The position numbers and the translations under genes are program-made. The notes below the pieces were generated by a model that had not been told where the DNA came from, did not search any database, and saw nothing but the letters and a program-made list of their open reading frames with translations. From Desmonostoc muscorum LEGE 12446 (GTDB taxonomy: Bacteria > Cyanobacteriota > Cyanobacteriia > Cyanobacteriales > Nostocaceae), in contig NZ_JADEXS020000001.1 in assembly GCF_015207005.2 (NCBI RefSeq), positions 1,116,001 through 1,180,000 of the forward strand: a stretch of DNA of 64,000 nt. The letters are read 5' to 3'. Position 1 is the first letter of the stretch, and each line of letters starts with the position of its first letter. Below are positions 46,908 to 55,738 of the stretch, one piece after another.

Positions 46908-48416
46908 ATGCCTTTTCCTAGATCTAGTGGCATTTTGCTGCATCCTACTTCTTTTCCCAGTCGATTTGGCATTGGGGATTTAGGCTTAGAAGCCTATCGC
47001 TTCATTGATTTTCTCAAAGAAAGCCATCAACAATATTGGCAAGTTTTACCCTTGGGTCCCACTGGATACGGCAATTCCCCGTATATGTGCTACTCAGCAA
47101 TGGCGGGAAATCCTCTACTCGTTAGCCCAGAAAAATTGCTAGAGGAGGGTTTGCTAGTCGAAGAAGACTTTGCTAATTTACCAGCATTTCCGGTGGAAAA
47201 GGTAGATTTTGATCAGGTTGTGTCAATTAAGATTGGGCTACTCAAAAAAGCCTGTGAAAAGTTTAGAGTCAATGCTACGCCCATTCAACAGAAAGAGTTT
47301 GCAGGTTTTTGCGACAGCAAAGCCTATTGGCTAGATAATTATGCTTTATTTATGGCGCTGAAAGATGCCAACAAGGGTGCAAGCTGGCATACATGGGAGC
47401 CAGAATTTGTCAAGCGTGAACCTGAAGCGTTGGATCAAGTACAGCGTCGCCTCAATGGAGAAATTTTTTATTACAAGTTCATCCAATTTCAGTTTTTCCG
47501 CCAGTGGTCTGACGTGAAAAGCTATGCCAACATGCGTGGTATAGACATTATCGGCGATATCCCCATTTACGTTGCTCACGATAGTGCCGATGTGTGGGCG
47601 CATCCCGACATTTTTGCCTTAGACGAAGAGACGGGAGTTGCAGCCCAAATGGCAGGAGTTCCACCAGATTACTTTAGCGCCACCGGTCAATTGTGGGGTA
47701 ACCCGGTTTATAACTGGGAGGAATTGCAAAAACAAGACTTTAAATGGTGGGTGCAGCGCTTTGAGGCCATGCTGGATTATGTAGATATAATTCGGATTGA
47801 TCACTTCCGAGGCTTCGAGGCTTATTGGTCTGTACCCCAAGGCGAAGAAACAGCTATGAATGGCGAATGGGTGGAAGCGCCTGGAGAAGCTTTTTTTGAA
47901 GTGATTAGGCAGAAGTTGGGCAAGCTACCCGTATTGGCGGAAGATTTGGGAGTAATTACACCAGAGGTAGAAGCACTGCGAGACAAGTTTGAATTTCCGG
48001 GAATGAAAGTTTTGCAATTTGCCTTTGGTTCCGATCCCGGTAATCCGTTTTTACCATTCAATTACCCCCGAAATGCTGTAGTTTACACCGGAACTCATGA
48101 TAATGACACAACTATAGGCTGGTTCAACAGCGCTAATGACTACGAAAAGCAAAACTTATTGCTTTATTTAGGTTGTATCAGTCCCGAAGGCGTCCACTGG
48201 GATTTAATTCGACTAGCATTGAGTTCCATTGCCAATCAAGCGATTATTCCTTTGCAAGATGTTTTGGGATTAGGAAACGAAGCGCGGATGAATTTTCCTA
48301 GTACCGCTGAGGGTAACTGGGGATGGCGTTATCAAGCAGCAGCGTTAACAGAGGAATTAAGCTCAAGGCTGAAAGTTCTCACCAGACTCAATGGACGCGC
48401 CCCGCAAGAACACTGA
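46908..48416 (+). CDS. malQ: 4-alpha-glucanotransferase (amylomaltase)
   Basis: The 502-residue GH77 enzyme starts FPRSSGILLHPTSFPSRFGI and has the catalytic elements VDIIRIDHFRGFEAYW (nucleophile Asp), VLAEDLGVITPEVEALR (acid/base Glu) and YTGTHDNDTTIGW. It transfers glucan chains in glycogen and malto-oligosaccharide metabolism. Length is normal. It is transcribed alone and its 3' end faces the RodZ-like gene. Confidence 0.95.
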   Translation: MPFPRSSGILLHPTSFPSRFGIGDLGLEAYRFIDFLKESHQQYWQVLPLGPTGYGNSPYMCYSAMAGNPLLVSPEKLLEEGLLVEEDFANLPAFPVEKVDFDQVVSIKIGLLKKACEKFRVNATPIQQKEFAGFCDSKAYWLDNYALFMALKDANKGASWHTWEPEFVKREPEALDQVQRRLNGEIFYYKFIQFQFFRQWSDVKSYANMRGIDIIGDIPIYVAHDSADVWAHPDIFALDEETGVAAQMAGVPPDYFSATGQLWGNPVYNWEELQKQDFKWWVQRFEAMLDYVDIIRIDHFRGFEAYWSVPQGEETAMNGEWVEAPGEAFFEVIRQKLGKLPVLAEDLGVITPEVEALRDKFEFPGMKVLQFAFGSDPGNPFLPFNYPRNAVVYTGTHDNDTTIGWFNSANDYEKQNLLLYLGCISPEGVHWDLIRLALSSIANQAIIPLQDVLGLGNEARMNFPSTAEGNWGWRYQAAALTEELSSRLKVLTRLNGRAPQEH

Positions 48417-48420
48417 GGAA

Positions 48421-48504
48421 TGGGTGATAGGGAGAGGGGGGAGATGGGGGAGATGAGGGAGAAAATACTACATCATCCTTCTCATCCCCCTCATCTCCCT
48501 CATC
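48421..48504. repeat. Inverted GA/CT-rich repeats between convergent genes
   Basis: GGGAGATGGGGGAGATGAGG followed by GAGAAAAT is complemented about 35 bases later by CCCCCTCATCTCCCTCATCT. The pair forms a long imperfect hairpin between malQ and the RodZ-like gene and may act as a terminator for both. Confidence 0.6.
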
Positions 48505-49335
48505 TCAAAACTTGGGTTTAGCAGCCGCAATCCTAATTTCTTCTTCTTTCCCCAGTTCTCCCATTTCTTTGGCTTTCTCCTGATTAACGCTCATTAAAAC
48601 ACCACCAGCATTATCAGTTTTAACTGTTAATTGCTCTTGAGCTTTCCAAATCCGGTGAGTACCCTCTGGTAGAGTACCCTCAAACTCGGTTTTGCCATCA
48701 GCTACTACGCGAATCCAGGATGATGCTTTCAATGTAACGCCAATTTGTACAGCCTCTTTCTGTTTGGTATCGCTGACAGGTTGAACTTCTAGTGACTGTT
48801 TTGGTTTGGTTAGTTCTGGTTTGACTATTTCTGGTTTAACAATGGACTTTTGTTGTGGGTATGGCTCGCTTTCGCTATTACTTGCTTGTAGTACGGCGTT
48901 ATTTAATAAATGAGATAAGCCATTTACAGAGCATAAAATTAGCAATATGTAAAGAAAGTAAAGATGAATAGGACGTAGTTGATTCAGAGGTGAAGTATTC
49001 GCCGTAGGTTGGGAGTTTACTTGTGGAGAATTGATCGGAAAAGTGTCAGCAAATTCGGCTCCATTCAAGCCCAGTGCGTCGGCAAATTGTCTGATTAAAC
49101 CCTGAATATAAACTGGTTCTGGGAGATCGTTTAAATTACCTTCTTCGATCGCCTGCAATAATCGTCGGGGAATCATGGTCAATATAACTACTTGTTCTAG
49201 AGATAGACCCTGTTCTTGACGTGATGCCCAAAGTTGAGCGCCTATTTCTGCCAACTTTTCAGATCTTTGTTGCTCTAATGAAAGTGGTAGCTGCTGATTA
49301 TTTTTCTTTCTTGGCCATTTCATGCCTTCTGACAC
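48505..49335 (-). CDS. RodZ-like helix-turn-helix membrane protein (DUF4115)
   Basis: The 276-residue protein has an N-terminal helix-turn-helix (KLAEIGAQLWASRQEQGLSL, EQVVILTMIPRRLLQAIEEG), a single membrane helix at about 120-140 (IHLYFLYILLILCSVNGLSH), a Lys/Pro-rich linker and a C-terminal DUF4115 beta domain (VTLKASSWIRVVADGKTEFE). This is the RodZ architecture, which links MreB to the envelope in rods. In cyanobacteria some copies may have other roles. Confidence 0.8.
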   Translation of the reverse strand: MSEGMKWPRKKNNQQLPLSLEQQRSEKLAEIGAQLWASRQEQGLSLEQVVILTMIPRRLLQAIEEGNLNDLPEPVYIQGLIRQFADALGLNGAEFADTFPINSPQVNSQPTANTSPLNQLRPIHLYFLYILLILCSVNGLSHLLNNAVLQASNSESEPYPQQKSIVKPEIVKPELTKPKQSLEVQPVSDTKQKEAVQIGVTLKASSWIRVVADGKTEFEGTLPEGTHRIWKAQEQLTVKTDNAGGVLMSVNQEKAKEMGELGKEEEIRIAAAKPKF

Positions 49336-49373
49336 TCCTTAACTCAACTAAATCTTTAATAGGTTGCTTGAAC

Positions 49374-49405
49374 AAGAATTCAGAATTCAGAATTCAGAAT
49401 TCAGT
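49374..49405. repeat. Tandem AATTCAG heptamers
   Basis: Four tandem AATTCAG units lie upstream of the RodZ-like gene. A similar unit (ATTCTGACTCCTGA) repeats at 49631-49680 over the end of the pseudouridine synthase gene. Confidence 0.75.
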
Positions 49406-49618
49406 ATAAATTTGTAGCTCTTTTTATGAAAAATAAACGGGTTTAAAACCCCTAAACAAATCTACGATTTGGTGAGCCAGTACTGCAAGAAAATTTCCTT
49501 GTGTACGTGATTAGCGCATTTAAGCGTTAGCAAGTCAGACCCTACGCATAGTTGCTAACACAACGCTTACAAGCGTCACCCAAAGGGTGGTCTACAATTT
49601 GGCGGTCTCAAGCCCCAC

Positions 49619-50425
49619 CTACTTAAATTCCGAATTCTGACTCCTGAATTCTGACTCCTGAATTCTGGATTCTGACTCCTGGCTTATTTGCTCTCGCAAA
49701 AAGCGAATTTCACGATCTTTGAGGAAACGATATTTACCCTCTGACAAAAAGGGTTCTTTTGGTGTTTGTAATTGAATTGAGCCGATCGCACTGCGATGCA
49801 GTTGGATTACTGGGTATCCTAATTGTTCAGCTATCCGGCGAATTTGGCGATTTCTTCCCTCCTGTAAGACAATTTCTAAAAGACTTCCTTGGGCACAATG
49901 TTCTAGCAGCTGTACTTTAGCGGGTCGTGTTTTTCTACCATCCAATACCACACCCTGACGCCACATCCGCAATACTGGTTCTGGAGGATGGCCTTTTACC
50001 AAAACGCGATATGTCTTGGAAATGCTGTGACGTGGATGAGTTAGTCCAAATGTCAAGTCTCCGTCATTTGTCAGGATTAATGCTCCTGTGGAGTCTGCAT
50101 CTAGACGCCCAACTGGATGAATACCTGAACCCTCTCGTAATTCTTTCGGTAATAGATCCAGAACAGTCGGTCTTTGGTGAGGATCGTAGCAAGTTGAAAC
50201 TACTCCAGCTGGTTTGTGCAACAACAGATAAATCAAAGCTGGACGCTGGTTTCCAGATATCAGTTTGCCATCAATAGCGATCGCATCTTTTTCGGGATCA
50301 ACTTTTTGACCTAAATGTGCCAATACCCCATTGATCCGCACCCGTGATTGCCTAATCATTTCTTCAGCTTCACGACGTGAGGCAATACCCCATTGAGCGA
50401 GAATTTTTTGTAACCGTGCCTCCAT
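49619..50425 (-). CDS. RluB/RsuA-family pseudouridine synthase
   Basis: The 268-residue protein has an N-terminal S4 RNA-binding domain (RLQKILAQWGIASRREAEEM) and a catalytic domain with GRLDADSTGALILTNDGDLT, including the catalytic Asp. It also has LVKGHPP and EGRNRQIRRIAEQLGYPV. It isomerises a uridine in rRNA, most likely 23S rRNA (RluB type). The final 22 residues (SQESESRIQESEFRSQNSEF) come from a tandem DNA repeat and are not part of the normal fold; the domain proper ends around residue 245. Confidence 0.9.
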   Translation of the reverse strand: MEARLQKILAQWGIASRREAEEMIRQSRVRINGVLAHLGQKVDPEKDAIAIDGKLISGNQRPALIYLLLHKPAGVVSTCYDPHQRPTVLDLLPKELREGSGIHPVGRLDADSTGALILTNDGDLTFGLTHPRHSISKTYRVLVKGHPPEPVLRMWRQGVVLDGRKTRPAKVQLLEHCAQGSLLEIVLQEGRNRQIRRIAEQLGYPVIQLHRSAIGSIQLQTPKEPFLSEGKYRFLKDREIRFLREQISQESESRIQESEFRSQNSEFK

Positions 50426-50558
50426 GTAGAAATTGCTGATTTACTGTTAACTATTAAATGATATTTGCATTTTGTAGTGACTAGGCATAAATGTTACATT
50501 TAAGCTTTGTTTAAATTCCTCAGTTGTTGAGCAAATACTCATAAACTCCAGTGGTTAG

Positions 50559-51272
50559 ATGTCAGAGCAAAATTCCCAAACAACAAATGTAAACAAAATC
50601 CGAATAATTACGCAAGTACTCACAACAGCATTAAAGCTGTGGTTGAGGGCCCAAGTCAGCCAGATATCTGAACTAGAAGTGGAGATTAAAGCCAGCGATC
50701 GCCAAATTATCTCTGGACGCATTCCTTCGGTATCTATTTTTGCTACTCATGCAGTTTATCAAGGACTCCTAATTACAGAAATTCAATTAATCGCAGAAAA
50801 TATTCAGGTCAACATCGGGTCAATACTTAAGGGGCAGCCCTTGCGACTGTTACAAACAGTACCAGTTGTTGGCGATTTGACCATAGACGAGAAAGATCTC
50901 AATGCTTCTCTCTCATCTGACTTATTATCGACTGCTTTAAGCGATCTACTGGTTAAGGTTTTACCAACACATTGCCCAAAAACGCAACCCATTAATTGGC
51001 AAGAAATTATTCTTGAGAACAACCAAATTATACTGCTCGGTTTTAGAGTCACCAATAGTGAAACAACACCTCTCAAAATCTGTCTGGGCTTGCAGTTACT
51101 CAATGGTCATGAGTTGCAACTGACAGATATCCAAATCAAGGATGACCAAAAAGATTTATTCCAGGACAATCATGAGTACAATTTCGATCTTGGCTCAGAT
51201 GTTGATATCCAAGAATTAACGCTGATCCCAGGCAAGCTAGTGTGTCGTGGGCGGATTAACGTTAACCCGTAA
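50559..51272 (+). CDS. DUF2993 (LmeA-like) protein
   Basis: The 237-residue protein contains LRAQVSQISELEVEIKASDR, QIISGRIPSVSIFATHAVYQ and GLLITEIQLIAENIQVN, the DUF2993 pattern. The actinobacterial relative LmeA is a periplasmic phospholipid-binding protein. No clear signal peptide is seen at this start. The C-terminal part is less typical. Function in cyanobacteria is unknown. Confidence 0.8.
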   Translation: MSEQNSQTTNVNKIRIITQVLTTALKLWLRAQVSQISELEVEIKASDRQIISGRIPSVSIFATHAVYQGLLITEIQLIAENIQVNIGSILKGQPLRLLQTVPVVGDLTIDEKDLNASLSSDLLSTALSDLLVKVLPTHCPKTQPINWQEIILENNQIILLGFRVTNSETTPLKICLGLQLLNGHELQLTDIQIKDDQKDLFQDNHEYNFDLGSDVDIQELTLIPGKLVCRGRINVNP

Positions 51273-51482
51273 AAGGGACTGGGGATTGGGGATTGGGGAT
51301 TGGGGATTGGGGAGTGGGGAGTAGGGAGATGGGGTGAATCCAGTTCAGAGGTCGATGAATGAGTCTTTGAGCCTAATACTTCAAATTATTACTCTCCCTC
51401 ATCTCCCCATCTCCCTACCTCCCTACCTCCCTACTCCCCACTCCCCAATCCCCAGTCCCCAGTCCCCAGTCCCCAATCCCTT
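51273..51482. repeat. Inverted GGGGATT/AATCCCC heptamer arrays
   Basis: GGGGATT units (51277-51335) face CCTCCCTA, CCCCACT and CCCCAGT units (51391-51480) across a short spacer, giving a potential hairpin of about 200 bases. They fill the gap between the convergent DUF2993 and cdsA genes and could end both transcripts. Confidence 0.8.
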
Positions 51483-52373
51483 TCACCCATCGACGATCAG
51501 CGGCAAAAGTAGGGTTACGAAATAGTAAACCAAAGGTGCTGTAAAAATATAACTATCAGTACGGTCTAAAATACCACCGTGGCCAGGGATTAACTGTCCA
51601 GAATCCTTGACTCCAGCATCCCGCTTCAGCATAGACTCGGTGAGATCCCCTAAAAGGCTAGCAATACCAATCAGCAAACCCAACGCTAAACCAGTCAACA
51701 AAGATCTAGGCAAGTGCAGATAATAGGCTCCAGCTAAAGCTACAGCAACACTGGAAGTAATACCAAACACAGCACCTTCTACGGTTTTTTTCGGACTAAT
51801 CTCAGACAAACGGGTTTTGCCAAAGAATTTGCCGATTGTGTAAGCACCGATATCGGCTGCCCAAATACATAACAACGTCAGCAGTGTTGCTGTAAAACCT
51901 TGTGGTAAAGAGGTAGAATTTGCCTTTTCCCAGAAATCTGCCCAGGTTGTAGGCCAGTAAGCTCCTAAAGGTAGATTGCTAAATGTGGCACTATCAATTG
52001 CTCGCAACCGCACCCAATAACTCGGTAAATAGCCTACGTAAAATAGCCCCATAATCGAAGCGGAAATATCGGCGATGGTGGCAAATTTGGGTTGAAACAG
52101 CAGGTAAAAACAAATCAGTGTGCCTGCTATTGGCATCACAGCATCAGCTAAACTGCCATCAAGGGTACAAATCACCAGCAAGACTTGGCTCGCAGCCATA
52201 GTGGTTTTAGCAGCGGGAGCAATGCCTCTGGCTCGCACCAAATTAAAATATTCCTGTTGACCCAAAAAGACGATAACCGCAAACATGATGGTAAAGTACC
52301 AACCCCCTAAAAGGGTCGCACAAAGAGCAAGAGCGATCGCAATAATTCCACTAATAATCCGAGACCAAGGCAT
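51483..52373 (-). CDS. cdsA: Phosphatidate cytidylyltransferase
   Basis: A 296-residue membrane protein with about eight helices and the CDP-alcohol signature region LGDLTESMLKRDAGVKDSGQ followed by LIPGHGGILDRTDS. It makes CDP-diacylglycerol from phosphatidic acid and CTP for phosphatidylglycerol synthesis. Length is normal. It lies downstream of cbiT on the same strand, separated by a heptamer array. Confidence 0.95.
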   Translation of the reverse strand: MPWSRIISGIIAIALALCATLLGGWYFTIMFAVIVFLGQQEYFNLVRARGIAPAAKTTMAASQVLLVICTLDGSLADAVMPIAGTLICFYLLFQPKFATIADISASIMGLFYVGYLPSYWVRLRAIDSATFSNLPLGAYWPTTWADFWEKANSTSLPQGFTATLLTLLCIWAADIGAYTIGKFFGKTRLSEISPKKTVEGAVFGITSSVAVALAGAYYLHLPRSLLTGLALGLLIGIASLLGDLTESMLKRDAGVKDSGQLIPGHGGILDRTDSYIFTAPLVYYFVTLLLPLIVDG

Positions 52374-52379
52374 AGAAGT

Positions 52380-52488
52380 ACTGGGGACTGGGGATTGGGT
52401 ATTGGGGATTGGGGATTGGGGATTGGGGATTGGGGATTGGGAAAACTCTTCCGTAATTCCCAGTCCCCAGTTCCTAGTCCCCAGTCCC
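52380..52488. repeat. GGGGATT heptamer array between cbiT and cdsA
   Basis: About eight GGGGATT and GGGGACT units (plus-strand sense) are followed by the complement (CCCCAGT), again giving inverted arrays. The cbiT stop codon lies in the right end of the array. Confidence 0.8.
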
Positions 52489-53090
52489 TAATCCAGTTTC
52501 TCACCACTGAGGATAAAAATGGGATCGACGGCGGTAAAGGTTTGAGAAAAGCCGCGCGTTTCTAGGCGGTTAACCGCAGATTGGACGACTTCGATATTTC
52601 TAGCCCTTAATAGGGAAAAACTCTGGGAAATAGCATACAGACTTTCTAGATTAGCAGCTGTGGCTACAACCCGACCTGATGGCGGTAAATATTGCCAAGC
52701 AGCTTGCAGAATTTCTTGAATGGGGCGTCCTCCCTCAATGCAAACCCGGTGAGGGGTCACCTTGAGATCCTGCAAACACTCTGGGGCGCTACCTTCAATG
52801 ACTTCGACGTTTTTCACTTCAAAGCGATCGCAGTTACGCTTAATTAGATTAGCTACTTCTTCATCCCTTTCGACAGCGATAATCTTTCCTTTTGGACACA
52901 GCAATCCCACTTCTACAGGAATTGTACCCGTCCCAGCACCAATGTCCCACAACACCGAATCTGGTTGTAGCCGCAGTTGAGAAATTAACAACAGTCGGAC
53001 TTCTCGCTGGCTCAGGGGAATTCCTGGCAAATGCTCGAATAATTCATCGGGAATACCAGGGGTAATATAAGGCCAAAGTTGGGAAGGCAT
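52488..53090 (-). CDS. cbiT: Precorrin-6Y C5,15-methyltransferase subunit CbiT-like
   Basis: The 200-residue SAM-dependent methyltransferase has motif I WDIGAGTGTIPVEVGLLCPK, VERDEEVANLIKRNC and IEGSAPECL. The start (WPYITPGIPDELFEHLPGIP and LSQREVRLLLISQLRL) is typical of CbiT, which methylates and decarboxylates precorrin intermediates of cobalamin. No other cobalamin genes are adjacent. Confidence 0.88.
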   Translation of the reverse strand: MPSQLWPYITPGIPDELFEHLPGIPLSQREVRLLLISQLRLQPDSVLWDIGAGTGTIPVEVGLLCPKGKIIAVERDEEVANLIKRNCDRFEVKNVEVIEGSAPECLQDLKVTPHRVCIEGGRPIQEILQAAWQYLPPSGRVVATAANLESLYAISQSFSLLRARNIEVVQSAVNRLETRGFSQTFTAVDPIFILSGEKLD

Positions 53091-53185
53091 AGAATTACGT
53101 GATTATACTAAAGATATTGGCAAACTAAATTGAAAAGCCATAAGCTATGAAGATTTTTCTTTCTTTAGCCTTATAACAAACCATA

Positions 53186-54610
53186 ATGATTGGCGAAATA
53201 TTAGGCGAACTTTACGAAGTTCAGCAGCTATTAGGAAAAAAAGCAGGGCGGCGGACGCTGTTAGCTCGTGACTTGAAAACTCAGAAATTAGTCGTTATCA
53301 AGTTACTCTCTTTTAGTAGTGACTTTGAATGGGATGATCTCAAGCTGTTTGAGCGGGAAGCCCAAACCCTAAAATCTTTATCACATCCCTCTATTCCTGA
53401 GTATTTAGACTATTTTGAAGTAAATTTACCTACAATCAAAGGATTTGCTCTAGTACAGAGTTATATCCCAGCACAAACTTTAGAGCAATACTTACAAACT
53501 GGGCGGACTTTTACGGAAGCTGAAATCAAACAGATAGCCAAGGCTATTTTAGAAATTCTTATTTACTTACATGGGTTGCATCCGCCTGTAATCCATCGTG
53601 ATATTAAGCCTAGCAATATTTTATTGGGCGTAGACGCGCCAAGGGCGGCTTACCGGAGGCATCTCTCTGGTAATAATGTCGGTGAAATTTATCTGATAGA
53701 TTTTGGTTCGGTGCAAACTCTCCTAGCTACAGAAACCGGGACTAGGACTGTGGTGGGAACCTATGGCTATATGCCACAGGAGCAATTTGGTGGGCGCACC
53801 GTTCCGGCTTCTGATCTCTATAGTTTAGGCGCGACGTTAATTTATTTGGTGACGGGTACTCACCCAGCGGATTTACCGCAAAAGGATTTTCGCATTCAGT
53901 TTGAACAAGTAGCTAATCTCAGTCGGAGTTTGACTCGCACTTTACACTTGATGACTGAACCCACTTTAGAAAAGCGTTTTAGTTCTGCACTTAAAGTACT
54001 GAAAGCTTTAAATAAAGTCCAGTTTGAAAACACCACGGCTTTAACTGTTGGCAAACCACCTGGTAGTAAGATTCAACTCACCAAAAATAGGGATTCTGTA
54101 GAAATTCTCATTCCACCGGTGGGTTTTCACGTTTCACTATTGTCTACAAGTGTATTTGCGATTACTTGGAATTCGATATTCCTTTTTTTCACAATTTTCG
54201 CTATTTTAATCCCTTTTCCTCTCAATCTCTTTTTTGTATTGTTCTCAATTCCTTTTTGTGGTGCTGGTTTTCAAATAGCGTATCCCTTTGTGTTTGCCCT
54301 ATTCAGACGGGTTCGATTGCGTATCAATCAGCAGCAAATTGTTCTAACCCACGAGTTATTAGGATTTAAATTCCATCGTCCCCGTCCATCGCCGAGAGAA
54401 AATATCAGCAAGCTGGTTTACATTCCTAAACACTTTACTCAAGACTCTGATGGAAGTCGCTCAATGGTGTCACCGCAATTAGAAATTTGGGCAGGGATAC
54501 AAAAGTATCAACTGGGTGGTTTTAATGGTGGGATCAAATCTGAAGCAGAACTGGAATGGCTAGCTCACGAGTTGAAGTCTTGGTTAGGTATTGAGATTAC
54601 AAGGGAGTAA
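53186..54610 (+). CDS. Membrane Ser/Thr protein kinase, kinase domain with a small in-frame insertion
   Basis: The 474-residue protein has a kinase domain (1-285): Lys in LVVIKLLSF, the catalytic loop VIHRDIKPSNILL, IDFGSV and GTYGYMPQEQFGG. Two or three hydrophobic segments lie at about 310-375, then a C-terminal region (about 375-474, ending LGIEITRE). Between the catalytic loop and DFG, where related kinases have a short GDR/SG turn, this copy has GVDAPRAAYRRHLSGNN, encoded by DNA resembling a small dispersed repeat. The loop could be tolerated, so activity is likely but not certain. The C-terminal region is duplicated in the next gene. Confidence 0.88.
   Translation: MIGEILGELYEVQQLLGKKAGRRTLLARDLKTQKLVVIKLLSFSSDFEWDDLKLFEREAQTLKSLSHPSIPEYLDYFEVNLPTIKGFALVQSYIPAQTLEQYLQTGRTFTEAEIKQIAKAILEILIYLHGLHPPVIHRDIKPSNILLGVDAPRAAYRRHLSGNNVGEIYLIDFGSVQTLLATETGTRTVVGTYGYMPQEQFGGRTVPASDLYSLGATLIYLVTGTHPADLPQKDFRIQFEQVANLSRSLTRTLHLMTEPTLEKRFSSALKVLKALNKVQFENTTALTVGKPPGSKIQLTKNRDSVEILIPPVGFHVSLLSTSVFAITWNSIFLFFTIFAILIPFPLNLFFVLFSIPFCGAGFQIAYPFVFALFRRVRLRINQQQIVLTHELLGFKFHRPRPSPRENISKLVYIPKHFTQDSDGSRSMVSPQLEIWAGIQKYQLGGFNGGIKSEAELEWLAHELKSWLGIEITRE
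53628..53668 (+). repeat. Small dispersed repeat-like insertion in the kinase gene
   Basis: GGCGTAGACGCGCCAAGGGC, followed by GGCTTACCGGAGGCATCTCT, is GC-rich, partly palindromic and unlike the surrounding codons. The composition and words resemble the small dispersed repeats known in Nostoc genomes. The insertion keeps the frame. Confidence 0.55.
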
Positions 54611-54665
54611 TTCCAGCTGAATTTAGATATATCTCCAGACTCAAGTATCAAAAAATGACTGTGTT

Positions 54666-55073
54666 ATGGTCACGCCTTTTCCTGCAAACTTCATCTTGAG
54701 TTTGATATCACTCCCTTTTTGGGGCGCTAGCTTTTTAATGGCAAACACAGTCCTGTTTGCTTTGTTTTTGGGCATCCGTCTACGGATTGATCGCCAACAA
54801 ATTGCTTTAACCTGGGAAATGTTGGGATTTAAACTCCATCGTCCTCGTCCAGTCGCCAGAAATAATATTACTAAGCTGGTTTACATCCCAAAACACTCTC
54901 AAACAGGCTTTCTCGGTGCAAAAATCGAAGTTGCACCCCAACTAACTATTTGGGCAGGAACGCGCAAATATCAGTTGTGTGGTGCAGGTGGTAGTATGAA
55001 CTCGGAAGCAGAGGTTCAATGGCTGGCTCATGAATTAAGTGATTGGTTAGGTTTATCAATTACCAAAGAATAG
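54666..55073 (+). CDS. Duplicate of the kinase C-terminal domain
   Basis: The 135-residue protein aligns along its whole length with the last 130 residues of the kinase just upstream: shared blocks include LGFKLHRPRP, ITKLVYIPKH, IWAG..KYQL, SEAE..WLAHEL and the ending LGLSITKE. It has one or two membrane segments at the N-terminus. It probably arose by tandem partial duplication. A full start is present, but the leader is short and whether it is expressed is unknown. Confidence 0.7.
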   Translation: MVTPFPANFILSLISLPFWGASFLMANTVLFALFLGIRLRIDRQQIALTWEMLGFKLHRPRPVARNNITKLVYIPKHSQTGFLGAKIEVAPQLTIWAGTRKYQLCGAGGSMNSEAEVQWLAHELSDWLGLSITKE

Positions 55074-55294
55074 AGCGAAAATCGGTAGAAAAAATAGGCA
55101 ATAGGCAATAGGGTAAATAATAACGTTTCTTGAATTATGCCAAGGTCAACTTTAGTTTTATTTATCAGACTTTAATCATAATAATTATCATTAAAATTAC
55201 CATAGCAGAAAACAAGAGGCAGTCGTTATGTGATAGTGCCCTCTTTGCCCATGAATGTTTATAGTTAATTACAGATGCTGTAGAGGAAACTTAT

Positions 55295-55468
55295 ATGTTT
55301 GGACTGGGATTACCGGAAATAAGTGTAATTGCCATAGTAGCTATTTTAATTTTTGGCCCAAAAAAAATTCCGGAATTGGGAACTGCACTGGGTAAAACCC
55401 TACGTGGCTTTAAAGAGGAGATGAAAACTCCCAGTGACGAAACCAATCCGGAACAAGATAAACAATAG
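55295..55468 (+). CDS. tatA: Twin-arginine translocase subunit TatA/E
   Basis: A 57-residue protein: MFGLGLPEISVIAIVAILIF, then GPKKIPELGTALGKTLRGFK and a short acidic tail. One membrane helix is followed by the FGPKKIPELG hinge and an amphipathic helix, exactly the TatA pattern. GAGGAAA lies 6-8 bases before the ATG at 55295. TatA forms the channel of the Tat export system for folded proteins; no TatC is adjacent. Confidence 0.92.
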   Translation: MFGLGLPEISVIAIVAILIFGPKKIPELGTALGKTLRGFKEEMKTPSDETNPEQDKQ

Positions 55469-55504
55469 TCAAGGGTCAAGGGTGAAAATCTTTGAGATGC
55501 TTGA

Positions 55505-55720
55505 CCGTGCCAATTTTAGATTTTAGATTTTGGATTTGGGATTATTTCTTTGGTACAAGCCCTGCTCCTTGTGGGCGGAACAAATCTAAAATCCCCAAGC
55601 TGTATCCCCAGAGTGGGCACAGTCAATCTAAAAGATGCTCGTTCGCTGAAAGCGTCTCTTAGAGAAGAGAAGGGTTTATGCTGCGCTATCGCAAATCTAA
55701 AATCCAAAATTGATTGATTT
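55505..55720. repeat. TTTTAGATTTTGGATT element with nested small repeats
   Basis: The left end has TTTTAGATTTTAGATTTTGG and the right end AAATCTAAAATCCAAAATTG. Between them are CTTAGAGAAGAGAAG-type small repeats and two internal AATCTAAAA words. No gene is seen; it lies between tatA and the end of cphA. Confidence 0.6.
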
Positions 55721-55738
55721 TTAACCCTTGACTTTTGA

